Source: an uncultured Collinsella sp.
Lineage (GTDB): Bacteria > Actinomycetota > Coriobacteriia > Coriobacteriales > Coriobacteriaceae
Length of the DNA: 63,834 nucleotides
Direction of reading: 5' to 3'
Assembly (NCBI GenBank): GCA_902462065.1
Contig: CABQAK010000006.1
Span: 1 to 63,834 of the forward strand
The notes under the pieces are model-generated. The model searched no databases, was not told where the DNA came from, and was given only the letters and a program-made list of their open reading frames with translations. A program made the translations under genes and the position numbers. Positions 23,988 through 33,086 of the stretch are shown here, in pieces (the stretch's first letter is position 1; the number at the start of each line of letters is the position of its first letter).

Positions 23988-24231
23988 TACAACCGCGACA
24001 CTTATGTCACCCTGAATATCGAAACTCAGCGCAAGACATCGTTCTTAAGCTCGTAGGCAACCGCCACGCCCGCTGATATCTCACCCATACGAGACGTATT
24101 CGATTGCGGCTTGGTTGCAAAACGACACCGGTCACCGGATATCATGAACGCTGTTCAGGCGCACTATAGTAAGCTGTATCCGCACCAGCCCGTATCAGCG
24201 ACAACATCGACCGCATTCTCCAGGAGACGCC

Positions 24232-25248
24232 ATGACCCAACCAGTTCGCACCGCACCTACGCTTGCCGAGGTTGCCGCAGCTGCCGGCGTGTCGCGCTCC
24301 ACGGCATCGCGCGCTCTCAACGATTCGCCCCGCATTAGCGAGGAAACCAAAAAGCGCGTCCGCGCGGCGGCCAAGGAAGTCAATTTTGTCCCCAACGCTC
24401 GTGGCCGAGCGCTCGCTGTCGGGCGCACGGAAATCATCGCCGTGCTCGTGACCGAGCCCCTGAGTGAACTCTTCAGCGACCCCACCTATAGCGAGTTTTT
24501 GAGCGGCATTACCGAGGAGCTGTCGGAGTCGTCCTATCTGCCCGTTATCTTGCAGGCGTCTTCTACGCATGAGCGCAACCGTGCACGCGAGCACTTTGAG
24601 CGCCGCTCGTTCGACGCCGTAATCGACGTCTCCCCCTACAAGGGCAGCGAGCTGCTCGAGGTGCTGCGCGATCTGGGCGTACCCACCGTGTTGTGCGGCC
24701 AGCTCGAGGGCCACCCCTATCGCGATGTGTTCTCGACGGTCTACTCTGACGACGAAGAGGGCGGACACTTTGCGGCACTCGCCATGAAGGAACGCGGGCG
24801 CAAAGATATCGTCGCCGTGTTGGGACCGCAAGACAACCCCGCTGTTGTCGACCGCCTGCGCGGCTACCGTGCCGTCTTGGGCAAAGACCTCCCAGACGCA
24901 AACGTTATCTATACCGGCTGGAACAACGGAGACGGCTATCAGGCCATGCACCAGATCCTCGCGCGCGAGATTGCTTTCGATGGCGTGCTCTGCGGATCGG
25001 ACCGTATCGCGGCTGGCGTCATCACCGCACTCAACGAGGCAGGCCTATCCGTTCCTGCGGACGTTTCTGTCGTCGGCTTCGACGATCACGAGATTGCGAC
25101 GCGCTGCGTCCCCGCACTCACGACCGTCCGCCAGCCCCTGCGCGAAGAAGGCCACATGGCCGCCAACATTGCGCTCGACATGATCAAGGGTGCCGAGCCC
25201 ACCACCTCCGTGATGCACATGCAGCTGATCCAGAGAGACTCGCTATAA
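24232..25248 (+). CDS. LacI-family repressor of the ebg operon
   Basis: 338 residues. HTH TLAEVAAAAGVSRSTASRAL and hinge NARGRALAVGRTEIIAV, then the sugar-binding core (about 60-335; VVGFDDHEIATRCVPALTTVRQP). CAGGAG lies upstream of ATG 24232. It is divergent from ebgA with three LacI-type palindromes in between, so it most probably represses ebgAC and is released by a galactoside. The region 24000-24231 has no other gene. Confidence 0.9.
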   Translation: MTQPVRTAPTLAEVAAAAGVSRSTASRALNDSPRISEETKKRVRAAAKEVNFVPNARGRALAVGRTEIIAVLVTEPLSELFSDPTYSEFLSGITEELSESSYLPVILQASSTHERNRAREHFERRSFDAVIDVSPYKGSELLEVLRDLGVPTVLCGQLEGHPYRDVFSTVYSDDEEGGHFAALAMKERGRKDIVAVLGPQDNPAVVDRLRGYRAVLGKDLPDANVIYTGWNNGDGYQAMHQILAREIAFDGVLCGSDRIAAGVITALNEAGLSVPADVSVVGFDDHEIATRCVPALTTVRQPLREEGHMAANIALDMIKGAEPTTSVMHMQLIQRDSL

Positions 25249-25254
25249 GAAACT

Positions 25255-25471
25255 GGGGCAGGCTTTCCGCCAGACAGTTGTTGCGGAAAGCCTGCCCCGT
25301 TTTGAGCGCTCATTCTGGGGCACAGTTTCCGTTAGACAGCTCAACCGGAAACTGTGCCCCATTATTTTGCCGAATTCTGGGTCGCGCTTTCCCAGAGGAC
25401 CCCTTTGGGAAAGCGCGACCCATTCCGGACGCAGATTCCGGGATGCACTTTCCGCGACGTCCGGTCATCCC
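25255..25471. repeat. Array of hairpins with 61-62-bp period
   Basis: Three strong hairpins: 25255-25270 with 25283-25298 (16 bp), 25317-25331 with 25346-25360 (15 bp), 25379-25394 with 25406-25421 (16 bp); a fourth weak one 25440-25445 with 25466-25471. Each unit starts with a similar phrase (ATTCTGGG) and shares CTTTCC or GTTTCC in its left arm. Unit starts are 61-62 bases apart. Stem sequences differ, yet pairing is kept. The first is followed by TTTT and can terminate the LacI gene transcript. Confidence 0.8.
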
Positions 25472-25493
25472 AAGCCCTCACAATCTCGGCGCA

Positions 25494-25529
25494 TAAAAAA
25501 CGAGGAAAGGCACACGTCCTTCCCTCGTT
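25494..25529 (-). terminator. aspS terminator
   Basis: Stem around CGAGGGAAGG/CCTTTCCTCG (one mismatch) ending in TTTTTT on the minus strand, 24 bases past the aspS stop. Confidence 0.8.
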
Positions 25530-25552
25530 GCGGGCAATATGTAGCCACTCGC

Positions 25553-27340
25553 CTACATCAGGCGCAGGCTGACGTCCTTGAGCTGGGCTCCGCTAACGGC
25601 ACTCGGGGCGCCCGACATGAGGTCGGAGCCACTGGCCGTCTTGGGGAACGCCATGACGTCACGGATGGAGTCGGAACCGGTGAGCAGCATGCACACGCGG
25701 TCCAGGCCCAGGGCGAAACCGCCCATCGGGGGCGCACCAAACTTGAGGGCCTCCATGAGGAAGCCGAACTGCGACTCGGCGCGCTCCTCGGTAAAGCCCA
25801 GGAGCTTGAGCATGGACATCTGCATCTCGGCGTTGTGGATACGCATACCGCCGCCGCCAGCCTCAAAGCCGTCCATGACAAAGTCGTAGGTGCAAGAACC
25901 GGCCGCCAGCGGGTCAGCCTCGATCTTGGCGATGTCGGTCTCGGTCGGCAGGGTAAAGGGCTGGTGCTCGGCAGCATAGGCCTTGCGATCCTCATCCCAG
26001 TGGAACAGCGGGAAGTTGACGACCCACAGGAAGTCGTGGCCCTCGCGCTTGATCTCGAGTGCGTTGGCCATGTGAGAACGCATGCCGCCCAGAATCTCGT
26101 CAGAGAGCAGGCGCGGGCCGGCGGCGAACATCACAAGGTCGCCGGGCTCGACGTCCATGCGCTCGCGCAGAGCGGCCATCTCCTCGTCCGAGAAGAACTT
26201 GACGATGGGGCTGTTGATGGAGCCGTCCTCGCGAAAAGCGATCCAGGCCAGACCCTTGGCGCCAAACGTGGAGGCCACGCCGGCAAGCTTATCGATCTTG
26301 GCACGTGCCCAGGCACCGGCGCCCTTGGCGTTGATGGCCTTGACGACAGAACCCTCCTCGTTCGCGGCAGTCGCAAAGACCTTGAACTTGGAGTTGGCAA
26401 AGATGTCGGTCAGGTCGACCAGGTGCATGCCATAGCGGGTATCGGGTTTGTCGGAGCCATAGGTGTCCATGGCATCCCAGTAGTTCATGCGACGCAGCGG
26501 CGTGGGCATCTCGACACCCATGCGGCCGAAGGCGTCGGCCAGGACCTCCTCGAGCGCGCTCATGACATCGTTCTGGTCCACGAAGGACATCTCGATATCG
26601 ACCTGGGTGAACTCGGGCTGGCGGTCGGCACGCAGGTCCTCGTCGCGGAAGCACTTGGCAACCTGGTAGTAGCGCTCGACGCCACCGACCATGAGCAGCT
26701 GCTTCAGAAGCTGCGGGGACTGCGGCAGGGCGTAGAAGTTGCCCGGCTGGATGCGGCTGGGGACGATGAAGTCGCGGGCGCCCTCGGGCGTGGACTTGAA
26801 CAGGGAGGGCGTCTCGACCTCCATGAACTCACGGTTGTGCAGCGCCTCGCGAATGGCAAAGGTAAAGTCGGAGCGCAGCTTGAGGTTGGCCATCATCTCG
26901 GGACGGCGGAGGTCCAAATAGCGATAGCGCAGGCGGGTATCCTCGCTGGTCTCGATGCCGTCCTCGATCTGGAACGGCGGGGTGACGGACGTGTTGAGCA
27001 CCTCGGCGTGGTCGGTCAGGACCTCGATCTCGCCGGTCGCGAGCTTGGTGTTGGTGGTCTCCTCGCCACGAGCGCGCACGACGCCGTGGATCTTGATGGG
27101 CCACTCGGGACGCATGGTCTCGGCGATCTTAAAGGCATCGCCATCGGAGTGCTCGGGGTCGAAGGTGAGCTGCGTGATGCCCTCGCGGTCGCGAAGGTCG
27201 CAGAAAATAAGGCCGCCGTGGTCGCGGCGACGGCTCACCCAACCGGTGAGGGTGACCTCTTCGCCCACGTTCTCGAAGCGAAGCTCGCCGCAAGTACGGG
27301 TGTGCATGGAATGCTCGTCAATGGGACGGGTCTGGCTCAT
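25553..27340 (-). CDS. aspS: Aspartyl-tRNA synthetase
   Basis: 595 residues, bacterial-type AspRS. N-terminal anticodon-binding OB fold (VTLTGWVSRRRDHGGLIFCDLRDR), class II motif 1/2 (YRYLDLRRP, RADRQPEFTQVDIEMSF), the bacterial GAD insertion (about 290-410), and motif 3 GGFALGLDRVCMLLTG. It charges tRNA-Asp. AAGGAGG precedes ATG 27340. The C-terminus is LRLM. Whether it is discriminating or also charges tRNA-Asn cannot be decided here. Confidence 0.97.
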   Translation of the reverse strand: MSQTRPIDEHSMHTRTCGELRFENVGEEVTLTGWVSRRRDHGGLIFCDLRDREGITQLTFDPEHSDGDAFKIAETMRPEWPIKIHGVVRARGEETTNTKLATGEIEVLTDHAEVLNTSVTPPFQIEDGIETSEDTRLRYRYLDLRRPEMMANLKLRSDFTFAIREALHNREFMEVETPSLFKSTPEGARDFIVPSRIQPGNFYALPQSPQLLKQLLMVGGVERYYQVAKCFRDEDLRADRQPEFTQVDIEMSFVDQNDVMSALEEVLADAFGRMGVEMPTPLRRMNYWDAMDTYGSDKPDTRYGMHLVDLTDIFANSKFKVFATAANEEGSVVKAINAKGAGAWARAKIDKLAGVASTFGAKGLAWIAFREDGSINSPIVKFFSDEEMAALRERMDVEPGDLVMFAAGPRLLSDEILGGMRSHMANALEIKREGHDFLWVVNFPLFHWDEDRKAYAAEHQPFTLPTETDIAKIEADPLAAGSCTYDFVMDGFEAGGGGMRIHNAEMQMSMLKLLGFTEERAESQFGFLMEALKFGAPPMGGFALGLDRVCMLLTGSDSIRDVMAFPKTASGSDLMSGAPSAVSGAQLKDVSLRLM

Positions 27341-27596
27341 ACCAGTGATCCTCCTTTATGGATCTGTGCCGCCCCGTGTCGTTCCGGGCGGCGTCGTACA
27401 GATTTGCCCAGCCTGCGTAAACCGCGCAGCCGGACATGGCGTTCTATCTTATCTCACCCGCGTCGATGTGCCGCGGAAAAGTAGCTCATACCCAAAGACT
27501 TGACGGAGACGAAACAATTGGTGCACCGCGGCCGTCGTCAAGGCGTGCCACGTGCGACAATGTGCCCCAATACAACTGCACTCGGAAAGGCCCGCC

Positions 27597-28232
27597 ATGA
27601 CTGCACGCCTCATCGTTATGGATATCGACTCCACACTCATCAACCAGGAGGTCATCGACCTGTTGGGCGAGGAGGCCGGCGTAGGCGAGCAAGTGGCGAA
27701 GATCACTGAGCGCGCCATGCGCGGCGAGCTGGACTTTAAGCAGGCACTTGAAGAACGCGTGGGGTTGCTTGCCGGCTTGGACGAGAGTGTGTTCGAGCGC
27801 ACCTTTGAGCGCGTGACGTTTACCCCCGGCGCGCTGGAGCTTGTGCGCTCGGCACACAGCAAGGGCTGGAAGGTTGGCGTGGTAAGCGGTGGCTTCCACG
27901 AGGTCGCCGACAAGATCGTGGCCGCCGCGGGCATCGATTTTTGCCTGGCTAACCGCCTGGAGGTCGTGGACGGCAAGCTCACCGGCAAGCTGGCGGCAGA
28001 CATCGTGACCAAGGAATCCAAGCTCATCCGGCTGCTGGATTGGGCAGTCGAGTGCGGTGTCGATATGGCCCATACCGTCGCGATCGGCGACGGCGCCAAC
28101 GACATCCCCATGATTCAGGCCGCGGGCACGGGCATCGCGTTTTGCGCCAAGCCCAAGACGCGCGAGGCCGCCCCGTTTGCCATCGACGAGCGCAACCTGA
28201 TGCTCGCCATGGACATCATCCTGCGCGACTAG
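27597..28232 (+). CDS. serB: Phosphoserine phosphatase, HAD family
   Basis: 211 residues from ATG 27597 (GGAAAGG upstream). HAD motifs: MDIDSTLI (motif I, nucleophile Asp), VVSGGF (motif II), the Lys of TKESK, and IGDGANDIPMI (motif IV). It removes phosphate from phosphoserine in the last step of serine synthesis. The usual ACT domain is absent, giving the short SerB form. It is divergent from aspS. Confidence 0.93.
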   Translation: MTARLIVMDIDSTLINQEVIDLLGEEAGVGEQVAKITERAMRGELDFKQALEERVGLLAGLDESVFERTFERVTFTPGALELVRSAHSKGWKVGVVSGGFHEVADKIVAAAGIDFCLANRLEVVDGKLTGKLAADIVTKESKLIRLLDWAVECGVDMAHTVAIGDGANDIPMIQAAGTGIAFCAKPKTREAAPFAIDERNLMLAMDIILRD

Positions 28233-28268
28233 TCGATCTGCCTAACAATTGAATCAGTCTGTCCTATA

Positions 28269-28302
28269 GTTTCCGAACAATTTTGTCTTAGTGTTCGGAA
28301 AC
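28269..28302 (+). other. 11-bp stem-loop before larB
   Basis: GTTTCCGAACA (28269-28279) and its exact complement at 28292-28302 enclose 12 bases. It is followed by AT-rich sequence rather than a T run and lies 45 bases before larB, so it may be an operator or a leader structure rather than the serB terminator. Confidence 0.5.
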
Positions 28303-28346
28303 ATACCCTTTGAGTGCTAGACTTTGCGCCGTCGAAGGGAACATAT

Positions 28347-29129
28347 ATGGATAAGCGAGATCTTGAGCAGTTGCTGAGCGATGTTGCCGGCGGAGCAGTC
28401 ACCCCGGCCGTCGCCCTCACGCGCATCCAGACGGCGCCAACCGCCGATTTGGGTTTTGCACAGCTCGATCTTTCGCGCGGAGTGCGCCAGGGAGCCGGCG
28501 AGGTTGTCTACGGTGCCGGTAAAACCGCCGAGCAGATTGCCGCCATTATCGAAGCACTGCGCGATGCCGGCCAGGAGCGCATCCTGGTCACGCGCCTGGA
28601 TGCCGAAAAAGCCGCGCGCACCGCTGAGCTTCTCGACAACGGCATCGACCTGGGATATGTCCCGGACGCACAGCTCGCCCTCGTGGGCGGCAAGCCCTCC
28701 CCTACCGGCAACGGACGCATCGTCGTCGCCTGCGCCGGCACGAGCGACCTGCCCGTCGCCGAGGAAGCCGCATTGACGGCCGAGTTCTACGGCAACGAGG
28801 TCGATCGCCTCTACGACGTGGGTGTCGCCGGCTTGCACCGCCTGCTCGCTCATGCTGAGGAACTTGTCCAGGCGCAGGTGGTCATCGCCATCGCCGGCAT
28901 GGAGGGCGCCCTGGCGAGCGTTATCGGCGGCCTGGTGAGCTGTCCGGTCATCGCCGTTCCCACCAGCGTGGGCTACGGCGCGAACTTTGGTGGCGTAGCC
29001 GCGCTGCTCGCCATGCTCAACTCCTGCGCTAGCGGCATTTCGGTCGTCAATATCGACAACGGCTTTGGTGCCGCCTACCAGGCAAGTCTTATCAATCATC
29101 TGAGCGCTGGCACACCCCGTGCCCGATAA
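28347..29129 (+). CDS. larB: Nickel-pincer cofactor biosynthesis protein LarB
   Basis: 260 residues from ATG 28347 with AAGGGA upstream. The C-terminal PurE-like domain is clear (RIVVACAGTSDLPVAEEA, GLVSCPVIAVPTSVGYGANFGG), and the N-terminus has the LarB pattern LDLSRGVRQGAGEVVYGAGKT. LarB carboxylates and hydrolyses nicotinic acid adenine dinucleotide in the first step towards the NPN cofactor of lactate racemase. It lies 10 bases before larC. larE is not in the window. Confidence 0.93.
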   Translation: MDKRDLEQLLSDVAGGAVTPAVALTRIQTAPTADLGFAQLDLSRGVRQGAGEVVYGAGKTAEQIAAIIEALRDAGQERILVTRLDAEKAARTAELLDNGIDLGYVPDAQLALVGGKPSPTGNGRIVVACAGTSDLPVAEEAALTAEFYGNEVDRLYDVGVAGLHRLLAHAEELVQAQVVIAIAGMEGALASVIGGLVSCPVIAVPTSVGYGANFGGVAALLAMLNSCASGISVVNIDNGFGAAYQASLINHLSAGTPRAR

Positions 29130-29139
29130 GGAGCATTCC

Positions 29140-30057
29140 ATGTCCAACCATCAGCACACGCTTATCATCGACGGCACCTCGGGCATCAGCGGCGATATGA
29201 CCGTCGCGGCCCTGCTCGACCTGGGCGCCAGCGAGGAGCACCTACGCGAACAGCTCGCCACGCTGCCGGTCGACGACTTTGAGATTGCCGTCACGCGTGC
29301 AAACAAGCATGGCATCGACGCCTGCGATTTCGACGTCCAGCTTGCAGAGGAGCTCGAGAACCACGATCACGACATGGCCTGGCTCTACGGCAACGAAGCA
29401 GCTGCCGAGCACACGCACGAGCATGAGCGCCACCATCATGATCATGACGAGCACGAACACGTGCACTGCCACGAGCATGATCATGAGGCCCACGACCATG
29501 GCCACGAGGACCATCATCACGCCCACGGCCATCACCACCGTTCTTTGGCGGACGTCACCGCCATCATCGACGGCTCGCAGCTAAGCGATGGCGCCAAGCG
29601 TCGCGCCCTCGCCATCTTTACCGCGCTCGCCGCCGCTGAGGCCAAGGCTCACGGCAAAACGCCTGACACCGTCATGTTCCACGAGGTGGGCGCCGTCGAC
29701 TCCATCGTCGACGTCTGCTCAGTCGCCATCTGCCTCGATAACCTGGGTATTGAGAACATCGTGGTCGAGTCGCTCTCCGAGGGCCACGGAACCATTCGCT
29801 GCGCCCACGGCCTTATGCCCATTCCCGTGCCCGCCGTCGTCAACCTGTGCCAGGCGGGCAATATCGCCCTCACGCCTGCACCGGTCGCCGGCGAGCTCGT
29901 GACGCCCACGGGCGCCGCCATCGTCGCCGCACTGCGCACGACCGAGCACCTGACGGTCCGCTACCGCATCGAGGCCGTCGGCTACGGCGCCGGCAAGCGC
30001 CCCTACGAGGGCTGCTCCGGCACGCTCCGTTGTCTACTCGTTCACGTGGATGCATAG
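29140..30057 (+). CDS. larC: LarC nickel-insertion protein, N-terminal (LarC1) form with His-rich loop
   Basis: 305 residues from ATG 29140 (AAGGAG upstream). Recognisable by DGTSGISGDMTVAALLDLGA, MFHEVGAVDSIVDV, and PVAGELVTPTGAAIVA. Family members are about 400 residues; this one stops after YGAGKRPYEGCSGTLRCLL, so the C-terminal LarC2 domain is missing. Residues 91-133 contain 23 histidines, a probable nickel-binding loop. LarC is a CTP-dependent cyclometallase that inserts nickel into the pincer cofactor. The next gene starts three bases later, leaving no room for a separate LarC2. Confidence 0.85.
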   Translation: MSNHQHTLIIDGTSGISGDMTVAALLDLGASEEHLREQLATLPVDDFEIAVTRANKHGIDACDFDVQLAEELENHDHDMAWLYGNEAAAEHTHEHERHHHDHDEHEHVHCHEHDHEAHDHGHEDHHHAHGHHHRSLADVTAIIDGSQLSDGAKRRALAIFTALAAAEAKAHGKTPDTVMFHEVGAVDSIVDVCSVAICLDNLGIENIVVESLSEGHGTIRCAHGLMPIPVPAVVNLCQAGNIALTPAPVAGELVTPTGAAIVAALRTTEHLTVRYRIEAVGYGAGKRPYEGCSGTLRCLLVHVDA

Positions 30058-30059
30058 CC

Positions 30060-30599
30060 ATGGATGCCCGCAAAGAAAAAAGCCGCGCCGCGATCGTCGC
30101 GGCGTTCTCCGAGCTGCTACGCGAAGAGGACTACGGCAAGATTACCGTCGGCGACATCATCGCGCGCGCTCACGTAGGCCGCGCGACGTTCTACGGCCTC
30201 TTTAAGAGCAAAGACGACCTACTGTCCGAGCTCGTGAGCGACATCTGCACCCACGCCCTCGACGACGATGGTACGCCGCTCGATGACCCACTCGTACAAG
30301 TCGAGCATATCCTCAACAACCTCTGGGAACGCCGTCAAGGCGTACGAGCCCTCGTAGCCGGCGCCGGCTCACGCGTCTTCGCCGACTGTCTCCGCAAGAC
30401 CATCATGTCGCGCGCAGCCGAAACCGTCCCTACCGACCCAAACGGCCCCGCCGCCACCATGGACCGCAGCTTCTTACTACACCACATAGCCTCAAGCTTC
30501 GTAGCCACCGTCCAATGGTGGGCCTGGCACAACTTCCAAGCCCCAAAAGAGGACGTAGCCAAAGACTACCTATCAGCCATAAAACCCCTCTTCAGCTAA
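30060..30599 (+). CDS. TetR/AcrR-family regulator
   Basis: 179 residues. TetR HTH in the first 50 residues (AIVAAFSELLREEDYGKITVGDI, HVGRATFYGLFKSKDDLL) and a helical ligand domain. It begins two bases after larC, so it belongs to that operon and may control the lar genes; that is inference. The last third shows a distinctive run of A-rich synonymous codons (CTA, CCA, ATA) unlike its neighbours. Confidence 0.85.
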   Translation: MDARKEKSRAAIVAAFSELLREEDYGKITVGDIIARAHVGRATFYGLFKSKDDLLSELVSDICTHALDDDGTPLDDPLVQVEHILNNLWERRQGVRALVAGAGSRVFADCLRKTIMSRAAETVPTDPNGPAATMDRSFLLHHIASSFVATVQWWAWHNFQAPKEDVAKDYLSAIKPLFS

Positions 30600-30755
30600 G
30601 TAAGAAGCTCATCCCAAAGCACCGCCCCACCCCAAGGCGCCACGCATCCCAAAGTGTCACTCGCACTTCGATGCCCCCAACAGCAACAAGCCCCTCCCAT
30701 CCAAATTCAGATATATATGTTGGGTTGCTTGTTCGAACACAGCCAAAAATGCCCA

Positions 30756-30880
30756 GGGCTCGGTAAGGGTTAACTTTCCAACGCACTCCGCAGGACGCAA
30801 AAAGGCTCGCCGCACGAAGTGCGCAGCGAGCCTTTTTGCATGTCCGAGGACGCGTTGGAAAGTTAACCCTTACCGAGCCC
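30756..30880. repeat. Nested hairpin element, copy A (29-bp perfect outer stem)
   Basis: Outer stem 30756-30784 with 30852-30880 (29 bp, perfect). Inside are box 1 ACTCCGCAGGAC (30785-30796) and box 2 ATGTCCGAGGAC (30840-30851), which can pair partly; then an inner 14-bp stem (30797-30810 with 30826-30839) and an apical stem CGCAC-GAA-GTGCG. It lies between the convergent TetR and aquaporin genes. Copies B and C are at 33693-33819 and 33597-33689. Confidence 0.8.
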
Positions 30881-30904
30881 GGACCTTATAGAGCCGTCCT
30901 TAGC

Positions 30905-31636
30905 CTAGAACATGCCCAAGAAACCATGCACAAACAGCGCGGCCAGAGCGGCACCGACAAACGGAGCGATGCCAGGAACAAGCAGACCATACTTCCAGTT
31001 GTTGTCAGCCTTGTTCTTGATCGGCAGCACCTGATAAGCCATGCGAGGACCAAGGTCACGAGCCTGGTTCATGGCGAAGCCAGTGATGCCGCCCATGCCC
31101 ATGCCAACGGCCCAAACGATCAGACCGACGCAGATGGCGAGCATCAAAACGTTCTCACCGGCGCGGCTAGCGGCAGCAAGGATGGCGCTGATGAACACAA
31201 AGGTGCAGATGGCCTCGCAGAAGAAGTTGCGAGCATAGTTCGTCCCCTCGGTGGTAGGGTTGGTCGAGAAGATGTTGCGCTGGGCAATAGGGTCGACGAC
31301 GCCCTCGGAAGCCTTGAACTCATCGGCATACATAAGCCAAGCGATTACGGCGCCCACAAAGCCGCCGAGCATATCGGCAATCATGAAGGGGATGCAGCTG
31401 CTCCACGGCACCAGGCCTACGATGCACTGGGCAAGCACCATGGCCGGGTTCATGCACACGGCGCCGCCAAAGACAAACAGGCAGACCGAGATGCCAAAAG
31501 ACCAGGTGGTGATGGCAAACATGTGGCCGGAGCCCTGATACTTGGTGCCCTTGAGCACGGTATCGCAGTGCACGCCCACGCCAAAGATGATCATGAGGGC
31601 CGTTGCGCCGAATTCGCAGAGGAGTTTGGTAAGCAT
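30905..31636 (-). CDS. larD: MIP-family aquaglyceroporin (LarD-like)
   Basis: 243 residues with six membrane segments. First pore motif NPA is intact (CMNPAMVLA); the second is altered to NQA (AMNQARDLGPR). The Asp after the second motif and the long loop are features of glycerol-type channels. Its place next to larA, with larB and larC opposite, matches the lactate-permeable LarD of lactobacilli. It would let lactic acid or glycerol cross the membrane. AAGG lies six bases before ATG 31636. Confidence 0.8.
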   Translation of the reverse strand: MLTKLLCEFGATALMIIFGVGVHCDTVLKGTKYQGSGHMFAITTWSFGISVCLFVFGGAVCMNPAMVLAQCIVGLVPWSSCIPFMIADMLGGFVGAVIAWLMYADEFKASEGVVDPIAQRNIFSTNPTTEGTNYARNFFCEAICTFVFISAILAAASRAGENVLMLAICVGLIVWAVGMGMGGITGFAMNQARDLGPRMAYQVLPIKNKADNNWKYGLLVPGIAPFVGAALAALFVHGFLGMF

Positions 31637-31685
31637 AAAACCTTATCTTTCTTGTCGGTTATAAACGATTCGTTTAGGCCGCGTA

Positions 31686-32963
31686 CTAGTGCTGAGCGAC
31701 GACAACGCCCAGGCCATCGGGAATGACGGCCACCTTGGCATCGGCACCCTTCATCTCAAAGGCGAGCTTGAGCGCCTCCTCGAGGGTGTTGACCGGCGTC
31801 ATGTGCATATCCTTGATCATCTGGTGATCGCACAGGTCGGTAACCATGATCACAGGGTGATGTGCCAGGATGCGGGCGAAAATCTGGCTCGTCCACTGGT
31901 CGGGCAGGGTCTCGTCCTTGGGACGGTCGATGCAGGCGCGCTCAAACTCTGCCGGATCATTGTCGGCGATGTTGTGATAGAAGCCCTCGCCACCGTGACC
32001 GTCGGCACAGCCGGCGACGTCGATGATCACACCGCCCTCGGGAAGCGTAGCCTCGGCAGAGCACATGCCCTTCACGGCCTGGTAGATGTTCTGGTCGAGC
32101 GGGTAGCCGCCGTTGGTGGTGATGGCAATCTCGCACTCAACGGGCTCAACGCCGGCAAGGCTCTTCACGAACTCGCAGCCAGCCTCGTGCGCCTTGTGGA
32201 TATCGCCGGCAAAGGAGCCGATGACCTCGTGCTTGCCGTTGAGCACCACGTTAAGCACAAAGGCAAGGTGAGCCATCTCGGCAGCGGCAAACATGTCCTC
32301 GCTCACGTGGTTGTGGCACAGGTTGCCGGCACGCGAATGGGAATCGTTCACAAACTGACCGTTGTGGTTGTACATGATGGTCTTATAGCTGGCGATGCCA
32401 GGCAGGACGGACTTGCGGCTACCAGAGAAACCGGCAAAGAAGTGCGGCTCAATAAAGCCCTCGGCAAGCAGCAGATCGCAATCGGCGGCAATCTTGTTGA
32501 TGATGCACTCGCCACCGGAAGGCAGGGTGCCGATCTTTTTCATCATGCTGTCGTCAGTCGCGACGTGCATAACGATTTCCTCGTTGGCAACGATCTCCTC
32601 GCCGTACTTGTTGACGAGCTCCTCGTGCGTCGAAGGACGATGCATACCCGTAGCAACCAAAATACGCACTCGAGCCTCGGGCGCAGCGGAATGGATGTGA
32701 TGCAGCAGAATAGGCATCGTCACACGCGAGGGAACGGGGCGCGTATGATCGGAGCTAATGATGACAATATCCTTCTTGCCAGCACAAAGCTCCTCGAGCG
32801 AAGGCGAGCCATAAGGGTTGGCAAGTGACTCCTCTACCAGCTCTTCCTGTGATTTTGTAGTCTTAAACTCGTTTTGATGACCTTCCATCACACCCGCGAA
32901 GTTCTTATCCTCAAGCTCCAGATGCAACGTCTTGTGGTCAAACGGCAGTTCACATTCAAACAA
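31686..32963 (-). CDS. larA: Nickel-dependent lactate racemase family protein LarA
   Basis: 425 residues if TTG 32963 is used, the family's usual length. No ATG exists at the right place, and GAGGG precedes the TTG; longer readings would add about 79 residues of unrelated, low-quality sequence. LarA features: SSDHTRPVPSRV, TGMHRPSTHEE, GFIEPHFFAGFSGSRKSVLPG and NGGYPLDQNIYQAVKGM. Active-site His residues and the Lys that binds the nickel-pincer cofactor (SRKS) are present. It interconverts L- and D-lactate or a related 2-hydroxyacid in the cytosol. It precedes larD by 50 bases. Confidence 0.88.
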   Translation of the reverse strand: MFECELPFDHKTLHLELEDKNFAGVMEGHQNEFKTTKSQEELVEESLANPYGSPSLEELCAGKKDIVIISSDHTRPVPSRVTMPILLHHIHSAAPEARVRILVATGMHRPSTHEELVNKYGEEIVANEEIVMHVATDDSMMKKIGTLPSGGECIINKIAADCDLLLAEGFIEPHFFAGFSGSRKSVLPGIASYKTIMYNHNGQFVNDSHSRAGNLCHNHVSEDMFAAAEMAHLAFVLNVVLNGKHEVIGSFAGDIHKAHEAGCEFVKSLAGVEPVECEIAITTNGGYPLDQNIYQAVKGMCSAEATLPEGGVIIDVAGCADGHGGEGFYHNIADNDPAEFERACIDRPKDETLPDQWTSQIFARILAHHPVIMVTDLCDHQMIKDMHMTPVNTLEEALKLAFEMKGADAKVAVIPDGLGVVVAQH

Positions 32964-33086
32964 TGACGAGCGCCCTCTTCCTTTCAACTGACACACTAGA
33001 TAAACCGTTGGAAGGATACGCCGCTCACCGAAAAACACCACCGTCCACCGACTCATTAACACAACGTTCATATTTGACCCACAACA

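Noticed and set aside
25255..25471. CRISPR array
   Set aside because: Units are hairpins without constant repeats or unique spacers, and no cas genes are in the window.
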